Assembly: GCA_951804985.1 (NCBI GenBank)
Contig: OX638130.1
Span: forward strand, 80,408,583 to 80,472,582
Reading direction: 5' to 3'
DNA from: Dryomyza anilis
Taxonomy: Eukaryota > Arthropoda > Insecta > Diptera > Dryomyzidae
Length of the DNA: 64,000 nt
The first letter of the stretch is position 1; the number at the start of each line of letters is the position of its first letter. A program made the position numbers and the translations under genes. Below, piece by piece: positions 1-12,602 of this stretch. The notes under the pieces were generated by a model. The model saw only the letters and a list, made by a program, of their open reading frames with translations, ran no database searches and was not told the origin of the DNA.

Positions 1-425
1 GCTTTTATAAAGAATTTTAATATATTCAACCAAGAACTGAAACCAAAAGAAAAACGGTTTTCCTCCTCGTTTCATTATCGGTTTTAAGTTTTATATCGAA
101 ACGGTTTTGGTATGCCCGTTCTGTGGTGTGTTTTCATTTTCGATTTCGAATTTTTCATTATTGTTACCTTTTACCCACATTTTAAATATCTTAAACAAAA
201 AAACTGGATTATTTAACTGAAAAATTATAATAGTTTTAAAAATGATAAATTGATAAATATAACCAATTTGAACTCACACTTTTAATAAAACCGTTTTATA
301 ACGTTTATATTGGTTTATTTTTGAATTTTGTATAACGGTTTCGGCTATGATTTTAAAATAAAACAGTTTTAAATGGGTTCCATACCCAATTTCGATTTCA
401 ATCCCAATAAAACATACCAATAAAA
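1..425. repeat. Degenerate CGGTTT-rich repeat
   Basis: The stretch repeats words such as CGGTTTT, GAAACGG and CGGTTTCGG in otherwise AT-rich DNA. Related word-rich stretches occur at 7,480-7,640, 18,845-19,240 and 20,230-20,310. It is probably the eroded remains of one dispersed repeat family. Boundaries are soft and the family is not identified. Confidence 0.35.
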
Positions 426-1910
426 TGAAAAACAGCAAAAATATGATATATACTCTGCGTTTCTCTACACCTTATTTACATTCTATATATTCGGAAAAAT
501 TACCATAAAATTAAAAGTATTTTCGATATTAGTTCAATAGCTTTTGCTATTAAAATATGTAAAATTTTTGGTTTATTCAATATTTACCTTGAATAGGTTC
601 TATTAAAAACTATTGAGAAATACTAATATTTTTTGAGTTAATATTAAAAGATATTATAGCTAGGTATACCATTAAATAAATAATTATCCCATTGATCAAC
701 TTATAAAACTTTGTCTGTCTCTGTAGATACATTTTATTTTAGTTATGTTGATAACTAATGTCCATATCTGCCTACTATACGTCATTTTAATGTTTGTATT
801 TTTAATAACACTATAAACCAGCCTTCGTAATTGTTTATTTTTAATTTATTGCATTCCATGTCACATGAACACATTTAGAAATAAATCGTAAATATATCTA
901 GATTATAAAATATAAAAATAAATATAAATATGTATGACTAATCCGTTGATAAGCTGCTTATCTCGTTGTGTTGTGATGAATAAAAAATATTGTTTCGTAT
1001 TCAACAGAATGTTTGCATTGTATTTACAAATACATATTATTTATACGAAATGCATTTTATATTTTTATGCAAATATTTATTATACTTACTTGTATTTTTA
1101 GATACACTTATCAAGTTATACATTTCAGTGGTTGATCGATGTGTAACTCTTCAGTCCAGATGTTCAGTCATATTTTCAAATTAAACATAATTTGAATTAG
1201 ATGTTGTTTCGTCTATTGTCAACATATCACATATAGACAAAAATGCAAAAAAAAAAAAAAAAACAAAACCAAAAGTTAAATGAAAAATTAGAGCATGTCA
1301 ATTCCTTGCAACTTCTTGAATGTCTAATCGTAAAACGCATGAATTAATGGTTTTTCTAATGCGAAATTTAACAATTTTTATTTTTTTTTATACTTTTTAT
1401 CTATACGATTTATTGTACTGGTAACGTAACAGTATTTTGTGTAACGTAACAGTCCGAACATTTTTGTTTCAATAGAATTGTTTTCTGCGTAATTCAAATT
1501 TACTTTATTTATTTAATTTATGCAGTCCACCAGAAGAATAGAGTTTTTCAACAATGTAAGGCAACTTAATATTTACTTCCAAATATTGTTACGTGCCAGT
1601 GAATTCTGAGAACGTTCATTACTTCTAAGGCATACAACATTTTTTATATATGTAGAAATTAATACTACATAAGCATAGGTACTTTTAGATGCATGTTCGA
1701 TATAATTTTAAAGTATTCAATTCAATGTGCTTTCAGAGAAATGTATGATGAAATGCGCGTATGAATGTAACGTAACAGTCTACGTTTTAGTCCATATTTA
1801 TATTTAAAAATGTCATATTAAATGTCTATCTGTCAGAAACGGTGTAGTTTTTTCGAGAAAAAAAAATCAAAATCACTTAAAACACCGGTGCAAAACACTT
1901 TATAATTAAA
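426..1910. other. AT-rich stretch, no gene seen
   Basis: No convincing coding frame is present. It holds a run of about 17 A at 1,247-1,263 and three exact copies of the 13-mer GTAACGTAACAGT at 1,421-1,433, 1,441-1,453 and 1,767-1,779. The short words may be remains of a repeat. Nothing else stands out. Confidence 0.5.
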
Positions 1911-2290
1911 GGTGTGCATGGATGAAAGTCAGCCGTATCTAAAAACATATATATTTAATTTTAAATACATTTTATATTTTAGTGCGACACTTTAAATTTT
2001 AGAGTAGGTCTTTTACTTCTAAAGTGGCACTTTTTATTTTATGTCAGACTACAAAATACATTCTCAAAATACTAATTTTCTAATTTAATAATTTTCATTA
2101 TTGATCTTTGTTAGAATTCCTAATATTTCCGATATTCCTTATATTTGTACAATTCATCCTATGGACCTATGGACTATGTTCTACTGGCATGAACTTAAAT
2201 TGTCTGAAAAGAAATACGTTGGATTTAAATGTTTAAACCTCAATTTAAAGTCTCGACAAACCATTAAATTAATAGTGTAAAAAGCGCGTT
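1911..2290 (+). mobile_element. Dispersed repeat R1, copy 1
   Basis: This segment aligns over nearly its whole length with the reverse complement of 46,690-47,150. Shared landmarks in the same order are GAAGTCAG, ACATTTTATATTTT, AAAGTAGGTCTTTTA, CAAAATACATTCTCA, CATCTTTGTT and GGACTATGTT. Motifs of the form TTTTAATTTTAAAG recur near the ends, as in subterminal repeats of small DNA transposons. No transposase is visible, so it is best called a non-autonomous element of unknown superfamily. Confidence 0.65.
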
Positions 2291-4164
2291 TTTCTATTTA
2301 TACCTTTTATTAGAGCTTCTAACAAAAATCTAATATTTTAAATAGTAGATACCATAATACAAAAATTCTATCAAATGACAAACCTTAATTTTATGTTGGA
2401 TAATTCTTACACAATTTCTATGAAACCTATTTAAATTTGAAACATATTTAAGTCTTTTTAGATATAATGTAAATAATTCGCCTTGGTTCTTGTCTCTGCA
2501 TAGAAACCGCGTCTATTTTTGACATAATAATGAATCTGCATTCGCATTTTAATCTGCACAACTAGTTACATTTATCTGTCGAAGTAGAATTCTATTTTTT
2601 TTTGCATTTACATTCAGTTTATTAATAAATTGGTTCAACATGGAAATATGATATTTTTATTAATGATTGTGGCGTAACGTTGCCTTCGGTTATGGATCAA
2701 CGGCTTAGACTATGTCTGTCTGAACCATCGACGGCATGGAGCCTATTGCCTGGTTGTGGTTTATTTTTGTTTTTTTATTTACGTTCGTTAGGTATTCAGA
2801 GTACTGCAAATATTCTTATAAATATTTGAAAATAATATATAAATAATTATTGCAGATCTGAATATAATTCTCATTGATGGCGCGCTGATGTTGTAATAGA
2901 TTTTAATTAATTTGAAAAGATAGGCGTTGTCTGTAGCGTTCAAAGGGTTATCGTAGGGCGCCGCGTTATTGTAATATTGTTTAAATTACGTAACAAATGG
3001 TTTTGAATTGAACGTACGATGTGTATTTTGAGTAATTTCCGCATTTCATAATTTTTTTTATATATAACTGTCAATTTAATCAGAATATTTTACACAATTA
3101 TATTATATACTAACATATGAAAGCTATTAACCGATAACAATAAAACTAAATCATACTTTGAGATATACGCACTGACACTTTGTTGAAGAACATAACAGTT
3201 ACAGGTTTTCAAAACATATTGATAAGGTTGATTTGATGATAACACGTACCAATTGCCCGCTATAAAAGGTCTAGTTTGATATTTAATTAAGTCAAGGTTT
3301 TGATTTCAAATTTCTGTCAATGACAGTATTTCAAAAATTGTAACAATGATACACAGTAAAAATTTGTTTTTCAGCAAATATAATATGATTTTAGTAAATA
3401 TAATACCATAAATCGGAAATGTATTTCCTGAATCTTTAACTATGGTTTGCTGTGCGAGTTAATTATGTTTATAAAATATATGTATTATTAAAATTATTAT
3501 TTGGGAACTAGGTATTTAAAAGTAGTTTTAGATAAAGATAGTTTATAAGAGTTAGTTTATCGAAACCATTTCATGGAACTGGTACACTTAAATCGTTCTG
3601 GTGTAAATCTAAAAACCGAAACAAGTGAGAAAGAAACCCGAAACTGAAACTAGCTGGTTCAAATCTACTTAGGGGACTGCCAACATCTGTGGCAACGCTC
3701 TAAAATCGGTTGAAATTCATTATTTTCGGAATCAGTCAACCGATTTTAATTTTATTTAAAAAGTATTGTATATAAAATTCTTAAGAGAACTTAAGTATAA
3801 AAATTGGAGATATTATCTTTAATGGTTATGGAGATAAAAATCAGTAAAGTTGTGATTTGTTTATGAAAAATCTTTTAAAAATTGTAAAAAAAACTAAAAG
3901 TTATTCGATTTTAAAAATTCTTTGGTTTGTGAAATGTTTACATTAAGATCTAAAAGAAATGTGCTCACTTGAAAAGATACCTTGTTAAGATTTAAAGATA
4001 TAGACCGCGGTACATATCGGTCGTAAGCGTTATCTTAAAAAAGCCCCTCAGAGCTCGCTTCTAAGATTTTCACTGCCCGAATAAATTTAAATTACGATTT
4101 GGTGCAGAAAAATATATAGGTAATTTTCCATTATTTTACTTTTTTCATAAAATAAAAGAAAGCA
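2291..4164. other. AT-rich stretch, no gene seen
   Basis: I see no gene. A short more complex patch at 2,870-2,970 contains GGCGCGC and GGGCGCCGCG words. The part at 3,660-4,080 has some GC-richer words but no open frame and no repeat partner that I found. Confidence 0.4.
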
Positions 4165-4482
4165 ATTAACTTAAATGTACATAATTTAAACTAAAAGGTT
4201 GAACATTTAAAATTCATAAGTTTTTCAACCATTCAGGTAAATAATAATCAATCAAGATGGTTAAAAATATTAAGTTTTCAACTTGGAAAGTACATAATTT
4301 AAAACAAAAGGTTGGCCATTTAAATGTTAATGGATTTTCAACTTGAAAGTTTAAATTTATAGACCAAGTAAAGTATAGAAATATTTAATATATATTAAGA
4401 AATTCAAATTCAAAGTTGAAATACATACATTTTTCAACTATACAAGGTAAATAAAAATCAACCAACATGTTTAAAAATCGTT
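4165..4482. repeat. Diverged tandem repeat, period about 115-120 bp
   Basis: The words GTACATAATTTAAA, AAAAGGTTG, CATTTAAA and TTTTCAAC occur in the same order at about 4,177-4,232 and 4,290-4,343. TTTTTCAAC followed by AGGTAAATAA and AATCAA recurs at 4,222-4,262 and 4,432-4,465. The copies are diverged and the array is short, so it is an old local duplication. Confidence 0.5.
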
Positions 4483-5154
4483 TTTAAAAACAAAAAAAAA
4501 TGATATAGCTTAAAAAATTAAGCTGAATTTTTGACCGTGTAGTTATACTGTACTAAAACATAGGGTAGCCTTAATAACATCACTAAGAAGTTAACAAATA
4601 AATGGAAGAATATTTGTTCACCATTTTTGGTTCATTATTAAACCCCAGTGCTTCAACTATGGACTTAAGTCGGAACACAAATGCGCAAGTGTCACCACTC
4701 TCCCAACGCATTTCGACCTTTACTCTACGTGCAACGTCATACTTACACGCACGGGCGCCAAAACATGTGGCACCACTCGGTCACCAAAGCGGTGACAAAT
4801 CACAGCACGTTCGTAGCAACAGCAGCAGCTACTTGCTGTCTGTCACTGGATCGGAAGAAAGCATATGGTGCTAGAAACTAACCATCCAACCAGTCATACA
4901 TCCATCCATTCTACGAACCAAACATGAACAGCCTCACACACTTCAGTCCACAACAATCGTGTATTAAATGCAAAACGCCTATGCGAGCGAATGCAGTTTG
5001 AAGTATGGCAAAATTTGTGCAAAAAAAAATATGAATATTTTATCTAATACTGAGACGGCAATGCGACGACATCTGCATTGAGTATTGTAGAAATTGTCGT
5101 AATTTTCTATTATAGATTTTATTACAGCTGGATTCGTTAATATTCGAAGGACAT
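4483..5154. other. Mixed-composition stretch, no supported gene
   Basis: Between 4,690 and 4,930 the sequence is richer in C and CA words and includes CAGCAGCAG. Overlapping 90- and 66-residue frames cross it, but they have no domain, no splice context and no codon signal I can defend. It could be a small regulatory island or a non-coding exon. Confidence 0.35.
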
Positions 5155-5942
5155 TAGAGATGCGCACGAGTAAAATGTATCGAGAATTTTTATCGAAACT
5201 CGTCTCAACGTTAAATAGAAATTGCTTTTAATTAATGATATCTTCCGATTAAGAAAGCTTTTTAATAAAAAGCTTTTGGGAACCTCTTGCCAAATGCAGA
5301 TTTATTTGACAATTTGTCACCTGAGAATTTATTTGGCTCAAACGCCATTGAGTCCAATTCGAGAAAAACGATAAAGACGATTTTCATTTTCGTTAAAAAA
5401 GGACTAAGTTTGCGATTTGGAGCATAGTCGATGCTGTATAACTCAGATGAATAACGCGATATCGAAAAACGGATTACAGAATTAGAAAGAGAATATCTAA
5501 GTAATAAATATCCAATTCCTATCATATCCAATTCCTGTCATAAATATCCAATTCATATCCGATTCACCCAAAAATGGCGTTTGAGACAAATAAATTCTCA
5601 CGTGACGAATGGAAAATCCGTTGAGAAACATTCTATATTTCGGTCAACAGCTCTGAAGAACCTTGGTCGAACTCTATAGAAAAACTATTTCGATTTAAAG
5701 ATGTTGACAGACACAAATCCAGATGTGAGCAATTTCTTAATTTTCGAATGAAAAGAATTGACAGGAATTGGTACCGTATGATGTCGAAATATAACTTTGT
5801 CTGGATTTAAAATAATGAATATTTAATATGACGCGTATATTTAAATAATAAAGTATTTAAAAGTTATATTCGAAACCCTTCAAACTGATTGTTACCATCT
5901 TGAGAAATGTTTGAGATTTTTATCGTTTGGTGCACATCTCTA
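5155..5942. mobile_element. hAT-like non-autonomous element, copy 1
   Basis: The element starts TAGAGATGCGCAC and ends GTGCACATCTCTA, giving 13-bp terminal inverted repeats with one mismatch. The flanks AAGGACAT (5,147-5,154) and ACGGGCAT (5,943-5,950) agree at 6 of 8 positions, which fits a decayed 8-bp target duplication of the hAT superfamily. Inside is a second inverted pair: TGAGAATTTATTTG near 5,322 and its complement near 5,590, with CAAACGCCAT beside each. A short A/T-rich patch near 5,508-5,560 repeats the word TATCCAATTC. The 89-residue minus-strand frame at 5,262-5,531 simply crosses this palindrome and is not transposase. A relative with the same ends lies at 60,243-61,687. Confidence 0.6.
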
Positions 5943-6720
5943 ACGGGCATAGAGTTGTGTGGCCTGATACCGTCGAGGCCGCATCACAATCGTCGTTGTC
6001 GCCACGACATCACGTACAATATAAGTGGCGCGTAACACGCAAAGTTGTTGCAACGTAATGAGTTTGTTGCACTTAATGTCGCTTATCGTCCGGGTGGCGT
6101 GACACTAACTCACGCGACTTCCGAATAACAAATTGCTCCTTTTTGTTGGTACCAAATCGAATTTCAAAAGTTTCTATTAAAAATTATTATTTCAGAATGG
6201 TTCCGATTGCCTCGTTAAATGGAATGTTTTCAAAAGACGAAGATCTATAATATGTTGCACTAATTGTTATCCTTAAAACCAGTTGACACGTCTTCCAGGG
6301 CACAGACTGCGTGTAATTAAAATGCAACAAATACCATAATTAATGCAGGCAAATGTCACCTAATGACAACCTTGTATGTTCCATTTATTTATCGACAGGC
6401 CAGGCCGTTGGTCGGTCCGACGTTTCGTCTATCCGTGCCAGGATTCGTTCGGCTAATTCAAGTTAAAATAATAGTGTAGTAAAAATCCAACATTACGCGT
6501 CGTGGTGCGGCCCACTTTTCACGGCACCAGCAATTTTATGTCTGCACTACCGCCCCTTTAATTCCGAGCACGTCCCTGATAACGTCGGTGGGTAAAGGTG
6601 TTCTTTTGCGAATATATTAAATAAAAGCCAAACAGGCTGGCTGAATTGCTGGCAGGCAGGCCAGAAGGCCTACATTGCGCACAGGCACGTTCTCTGTCAC
6701 AGTCCTCATTTGCCCGATGA
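5943..6720. promoter_or_regulatory. GC-richer island, candidate regulatory DNA
   Basis: Composition changes sharply from the neighbouring AT-rich DNA. The stretch carries many CG-containing words (GTCGTTGTCGCCACGACATC, GGTCGGTCCGACG, GCGTCGTGGTGCGGCC) and no long open frame. Complex, non-repetitive islands like this in a fly gene desert are often conserved enhancers or promoters. That function is inferred from composition only. Confidence 0.3.
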
Positions 6721-8639
6721 TGCAGTGGCACTTTTAGTCCTTTTTGTTCGTTTACGTTTGCTGAAGAAAGTCAGCTGCATTTCACAAATTCTTTATCTTT
6801 GGCAACAGTTGCAGTGGATGTGTACATCGACGTACCAAGTTTTCGATGAATTTTTATTTTTACTTTTCGTGTCGTTTTGTTGGTTTTTTCATTGTGTATC
6901 CCACATGGGACACAATGGGTCACGTACGTGCCCACAATGTGATGCTGAAAATATTGCGAGAGAATCACGTCGCACAGTGGTGATAATTAATGCAGCATGT
7001 CGACAAAATTTACCACATAAAGAAGTTATTTGTTTCACATTATAATGTTCATTGCAATTGTACGTTTCGAATACAACGAATACAACGAATCTGGACTTTT
7101 ACTTAGTAACAGCTTTTTATCAAATACGGGATGAATTCTTATTTACATTTTTTATAAGCCATCTTTAAATACACTTAGCATATTCACAGATGTGTGGTAA
7201 TGTGGTAATTTCAGCCAAACTCAATATTTAAATCATTACAGAGAATAGGGTTACCATCACAATATTATAATGCAAATATTTTTATAGTAAAAATATGTTT
7301 TGTTTGAAAATGCAATACCAGAATTGTAATAACAATTCCAAGTGCAATATAGGCAACTCTTAAACGTGGATGTTGCTATTTTCAATATAAGTTCTAAACA
7401 TCGGCATATATGTTAAAGATAATAAACTTATTAATTGAAGATATTAAATATTTCAAAATTATACAAATAAAACATGGTTTAAAACCGTAACCGAAACCGT
7501 TATTCATTTCAAACTGTATCATTTGAGAAGTGAAACTGTTACCATAACCGACCGTTATTAATAAAATCGATATAAACCGATGTTCAAAATGTTTATAAAT
7601 GGTTTCGGTTTTATATTGGTTTTAAAAATAGTTTGATCGAAAAGATTGAATAACTACTCAGCAAACCAAACGATATTTGTAACGATTTCGAAACGATATC
7701 GTTTATAGGCTAAAATTATCGTTTTCGATAATCTATAATGATACGAAAACAATACAGTTTTCGATAAATATGAATCTAAATGATATCGGTATTTTTGTCA
7801 TTCTAGATATCCAGATGATATCGTAAATGGTTTTATTTACGACACACAAATGTTATTGGTTCAGAAAATTTAATTTTTTGACACACGTATCAAAATAAAC
7901 ATAAATATAGTATTTTTTTCAAAGAAATTCTATAAAATATCGAAAATAAACATAAAATGGTATTTATTAAAAAAAATCTTTAAAATTATATTATTGATTT
8001 TTAGTTTGTGTGTGAGAAAATTAATTTGGTTATTGAATCAAGAGATTACAAAATGGACTAAAAAGTAACGTTGATACAGAAATTATCGGTTAGGATTTTA
8101 TAATGATAGTTGGGGCAACTCAAAATAAACACAAAACTTTTGTGATCATAATATAAAAATAAAAGCATAGCATACACATTTTATTATGGACTGAACACGT
8201 AAGTTGATCAAGGAAAACTTACTTGAAATTTAGGAAAACTCTTTGTTTTACAAATATATAAAATATGGAATATTATTAGGAATAATATTAGGAAACTTTT
8301 TCGTATTTGGAAACAGTAAAGTCAGAAATATCCTCTGTATATATTTTGCCTGTCACATTACAGTCTACGACCATATTCAGTTTTGACATATGTAATACCT
8401 TTAAATTCGTTCAGTTCTAAACATTCTTCCTTATTATTTTTTTTTGCTGTTCAACATGGAAATATCATAAAATAACTGCTGACTGTTTTGTTGTTTTTTA
8501 ATGTCAGGGTTATCGTGAAAATGTCTCATTCGTGTCACAAATAACAGAATGTACAACAACAACAACAAAAAAAGAAAGCAACTGGCTTTTTGCATCACAG
8601 TTAGCGATAAGAAGACAAACGAATTTCTAACTCAGCTTC
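6721..8639. other. Mostly AT-rich stretch with short hairpin and CGATA words
   Basis: An exact 8-bp inverted repeat, CATTGTGT / ACACAATG, flanks CCCACATGGG at 6,890-6,917 and is followed by the palindrome CACGTACGTG at 6,921-6,930. A degenerate patch of AACCGAAACCG words lies at 7,480-7,640. The part at 7,660-7,840 repeats CGATATCG and TTTTCGATAA. The 111-residue frame at 6,710-7,045 has no recognisable domain and I do not call it a gene. Confidence 0.4.
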
Positions 8640-8970
8640 AATATAAAATACGAGGTCAAGTGTGGCTTGGTTGAATGTAGCAGGCTGAAATGGGTACTTG
8701 GACCAAAGTAGCAAATGGCATCAGAGCACAGCAAAGGCTAAACTTTGTGGCGTCGGCACTCGTTGGCAACTCTTATCGTCGGCAACAGAGGCTGGTTGGC
8801 TGGCTACTACTGCATGTGCTTAGTGTGTTGCTCAGTTTTGTGGCCAAGTCACAAACTTGTAAAGTATTCAGAGATCAAGCACGGTCGACAGCTCGTCGCT
8901 GTAGTGTTTGTAATTAACTATTGTGAGCCAGCGAGCGGCAAACATTTTATTTTTTCAAAGAGGTCGTAGA
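8640..8970. other. GC-richer island, no supported gene
   Basis: This block is less AT-rich than its surroundings (GGCAACAGAGGCTGGTTGGC and similar words). Two overlapping frames of about 75 residues cross it in different phases, which argues against real coding. It might be regulatory DNA or an untranslated exon. Confidence 0.3.
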
Positions 8971-10179
8971 AATGCTGACCTTTATAATCACTTAGAAGCA
9001 CCATGTATAATTAATGTAATAAAAGAAATACTTTATACAAATAATAAACAAGAGTCGTTCTTTCTGAAAGCGGTCGGAATTTGCTGCACTTAAAACAGGG
9101 TTCCAGCCCTGTCATTACTTTGAGTCATCAGAGCTATTGGGATGAACTGGAAAAGCCTAGTAGAAATTTATCATATGAGGTTTGACATTATCATGGTCAG
9201 ATATGTATGTTTGGTACATATCTGATCGTGTTCTGACAAGGCCAAAATTCAACGGTCAGTTCCAGATCATGGTTCTAGAATAATTTTTACAAAGGGAGTA
9301 CCAATTTTTTTTTTTTATAAGTTTCAAACCTAATATGTACAAATTTCCACGTAATTTATATTTGTTTTAATGGCTTTAATGCCTGGTCAAACCATTTTGA
9401 ATCTTTCCACAACATAATTTAATAAACAAACTGTTGCTCTACATTATATTGGATTAACAAGATAAAACAATACACACAGAATAGAGATTTGTTGCGCCAA
9501 CCAAATCTTTGCCCAATCAACTTATTCAGTTCTCGCAACCACTTTTTGTCATTGTCAAAATTAAAAGAGTTGTATTTTAGACTACAACCAATTTCGAACT
9601 GTTTTAGATTAATTTAGTACAGTTTTAGAACCATTGGGAGTGTGTATAGGCTAATATTTCAAGCGCCAACCGAATATGACAGTTCCTCTAACAAATTTGT
9701 AAACAATTCGAATTAACCGAATTAACCGAATGCAGTTAGTTGGTACAACTAACTTTTTCGTCTGTATTTACAATTTGTGCGTATAATCTCTACCATTTAT
9801 CTGATTTCAAATATATATGCGATTCACATGAATACTCTTATTAATAAATTGCGAAAACCTTCAAATTTTTGTAAACAACAGAAGTAATTACAAACGTTTT
9901 CTTTGTGTTATTGAAATTTTAAACCAATCGCTTGTAAAACACCGCTTTTGAAACCCTGACAACATTTGCCTGTGTTGGGTACGTATGTCGAAATTGCTGG
10001 GCGGCCCATACAAACACGTAGAACAATGGTTAAAGGCTGAGAAAACCGAAATGGCCAAAACCGCAATTCAGAAAATAACTTTGTATGAGCCACATCTCAC
10101 TGTATGTCGTTGCCAACAAATTAAAGTTGAAACTCTTGAATGTACCAAAATAATAAAAACAACAATGAAGCTCTTTGGA
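8971..10179. other. AT-rich stretch with an 18-bp hairpin
   Basis: No gene is supported. Near 9,193-9,231 an imperfect inverted repeat built on TCAGATATGTA / TACATATCTGA surrounds a short loop. The repeated words GGTCAG and GATCATGG nearby resemble the CATGATCAGG words at 16.7-17.1 kb, so this may be an eroded relative of that repeat. Confidence 0.35.
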
Positions 10180-10740
10180 GAATGACGAATAGGTGGACGG
10201 ACGGATGGACGGACGCCAGCCAGCCAGACGAAGGAATGAACGAACAAAAATGTATATTTTTGTAGAGGATTTATATGAATTGTACCTTTTTTTATTTTTT
10301 TTAAGTTTTATTTATTTTCTTAGCCTCTTGGCAGTCACGATTTTGCAGTTTGAAGTTTGCTTCACGTTCCAACCGTAAGTGGGCACCAGCTTTTGTTGGC
10401 GTTACTTTCAAATTTATTAAAATTTCGCTGTTTTCATTTTTACGCTGCCGTCGCGATTTCAGTTTGGATATTTTCGGTTTAAATCTTATTGTAACTTCTT
10501 TACAAACGCAGAAAATTGGCCAGTTGCCAGACGGACGCACTGGAGCCGCAGAGGCGAACGTACAGCCAGTTGAACTTTGATTTGAGCTCTGCTGGCTCCG
10601 GGTACTGTACCAGACAACCAGCGACAAGACAGCTGCATATAACCGGTTGGTCTTAAGACCCAGCAGCAGGACAAAGATTTCGTTGAAACGGAAACAGATG
10701 AAACGAGCTTGAATCGCAATTCGCGCCATTTCTATATTTT
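10180..10740. other. GC-richer island with GGAC/GGAT microrepeat
   Basis: A short tetranucleotide-like run of GGAC and GGAT units lies at 10,193-10,216, followed by CCAGCCAGCCAG. Several overlapping frames on both strands (up to 142 residues on the minus strand at 10,301-10,729) cross the block, but none shows a domain. Candidate regulatory DNA; function unknown. Confidence 0.3.
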
Positions 10741-10851
10741 ATCAGTTTTTTTTTTCTTTACGTGGCGTGTAAAACAAAAACTGGTTGTATTTTTTAAACT
10801 GTTAAGATTTAAGATAGAACGCCATATTAGAATTTAACATCAGTTACTAAC

Positions 10852-11375
10852 GGTACCCTACACTAAGAGTGAAAGAGTATATTCAGTTTGGTCATCCGTT
10901 TGTAACACCCAATAGAGAAGTCTTTTTCTGGGTGTGATCAGCTTGACCTCCTGAGTCCTCATGAGTATTTCTGTGTCACTGTCTGGTATTGAAAATGGTC
11001 GGAAAAATGTCGATTGTGACCTTTGACTCGACAATTTATGTTTTAACATCTACGGGTGAATTTTTCCTATATACCAGCCGCAGTAAACGTATTCTTTACT
11101 TGAAACATAGAAAAATATTTTTTTTCGCTAATCTACTTGTGTTACAAAAATTCGAAATTCGGTACACCTGCCCATTCGTGCATAGTATGAGTACTCAAAT
11201 GAATGGACATTCTTTTCAGTATTCGTAAAACCTGGGACCTCTGGATACCTTTTAAACATTGTCAATAAAAAAGCAGCTTAGACCAACTATAACTTTCATA
11301 ATTCTTGCTAACTTCATTACACCAACTATCAAAATTTCCTCACTTAAAAAATGTATCATGTGTCCAACATTCCTT
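10852..11375 (-). mobile_element. Decayed mini-me / DINE-1-like element
   Basis: Read on the minus strand, this is a diverged copy of the family preserved at 32,650, 54,376 and 62,897. Its plus-strand start, ACCCTACACTAAGAGTGAAA, matches the family's 3' end. GTTTGTAACACCCA, GGTGTGATCAGC-TTGACCTCCTGA, ATTCGGTACACCTGCCCATT and CTTAGACCAACTATAA then follow in the expected order. The microsatellite has shrunk to a few CTG/GTCT words. The 79-residue frames here are accidental. Confidence 0.75.
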
Positions 11376-12084
11376 TCCGATTTTATTTGCGCAAACTTTA
11401 TGCATTTATTACATTTTAACAAGAAAATGCAATTAAAAACTGAATGCAAAACTTTCAGGTCAAAATTATCTGCTTGAACAATTAAAAACAGTTCCGCCAG
11501 CCAAATGCATGGCCGAAAGTGTTTCCGCTTCCCTACTACGATACACGCGTCAAATACGAAACGGAAATCTCAGTTCGCAGTGAGCACATCGAAAACTTAT
11601 CATAAAACAACAACTACTAACTGAAATAATTCACACTTTACTCTTGTTCGCAAGTCATGCGTGCAATAAAAAGCTCAGTAGTATTTTCGATATTTCTTGT
11701 ATTTTGTCGGTCGGTCGATATCGGCGAAAGGGTACTCTACACGGCGCGAGAAACTTATTTTAAAAACATTAAAGAATTTTGCATGTTTTTTCTTTGAAAT
11801 ATTTACAGCTTTTACGAAACTATCAGATTAAGATCGAATCCTATATTGGTTTCGATTGCGAATACATTGTTTTTAAACTTTTTTAATGTTTTCCATACCA
11901 CGGTTCTGCTTTGATTTTATGAAGTTTTTCAGTATTTTAAATCGTATAATTATATATAGACAAAACATTTATAATTTATTTTATTATTTGGGTATAGAAG
12001 AGACAAAAGTTTTTTAACGAACATCGGTAACAGAATAAATCCTTGATTCAGAGTTAAACATATCAATGAACTTTAACCACACTA
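11376..12084. other. Stretch with a small CG-rich patch
   Basis: The part at 11,490-11,740 is more complex, with GGTCGGTCGATATCGGCG and CACGGCGCGAG words. The rest is AT-rich. I see no open frame and no repeat partner; the patch could be regulatory. Confidence 0.3.
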
Positions 12085-12602
12085 TGGGCCAGTTCTTCAG
12101 TGAAAGTTTAGTTTAAACTACGTGTACTTAAACGTCTCACGTAGTATAAATATTGGAGCAGTTTTTCATTAGTAGTTTAAATTGCATTCAGTGCAGTGTT
12201 TTTTTTTTAATATGGCAATACCGGCTAATTATCGATAATTTTTTTTCATTTGGAACACCAAATATCAGGATTACAAAGCGAATTTAGAAAAGTATAATGC
12301 ACGAAATAATAAATATATGTGAGAAATAAAGCCACATTAGTGTGATCATTGAGTGCTATTTATACAATGAATAAAGAAGAAAACTAATAAAATATAAAAC
12401 GATGGACAGACTTATAGAGCACGAAAAAAAACGTGAAGAGCGCATCTAAAATGTTTCTGTCAAAAACAGAGAGTTTAAACGTAGTTTAACACAACGAGAA
12501 TGGACGGTTAACTAATTTTAAAGTTATCTGAAAAACTCGAATCTGAGTTTAAACAAAGTTTAACCCACAAATGAAGTTGAACGACCACTGAAAAATGGGT
12601 CC
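12085..12602. mobile_element. GTTTAAAC-rich inverted-repeat element, copy 1
   Basis: The left end GGGCCAGTTCTTCAGTG and the reverse complement of the right end (AGGACCCATTTTTCAGTGG) form imperfect terminal inverted repeats. Inside each end lie repeated GTTTAAAC and ACGTAGTTTAA words. The order of motifs (AATTATCG, TCATTTGGAACA, TATAATGCACGAAATA, GTGTGATC-TTGAGTG) matches 60,634-61,353. Here the junction after GCACGAAAT is plain AATAAATATATGTG, whereas the other copy has a 106-bp AT run there. No coding capacity; a MITE-type element. Confidence 0.65.

Noticed and set aside
4602..4874. 90-residue protein with serine-rich end
   Set aside because: An equally long frame overlaps in another phase, and there is no domain, conserved start context or splice evidence.
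5262..5531. Transposase gene of the hAT-like element
   Set aside because: The frame crosses an inverted repeat and an A/T-rich repeat patch and shows no hAT dimerisation or catalytic motif.
6710..7045. 111-residue protein with a CPQC-like motif
   Set aside because: A single CxxC is not enough for a zinc finger, and it arises from the CACGTACGTGCCCACAATG palindromic patch.
10301..10729. 142-residue minus-strand protein
   Set aside because: Three overlapping frames on both strands cross the same block, and none shows a domain or convincing codon pattern.
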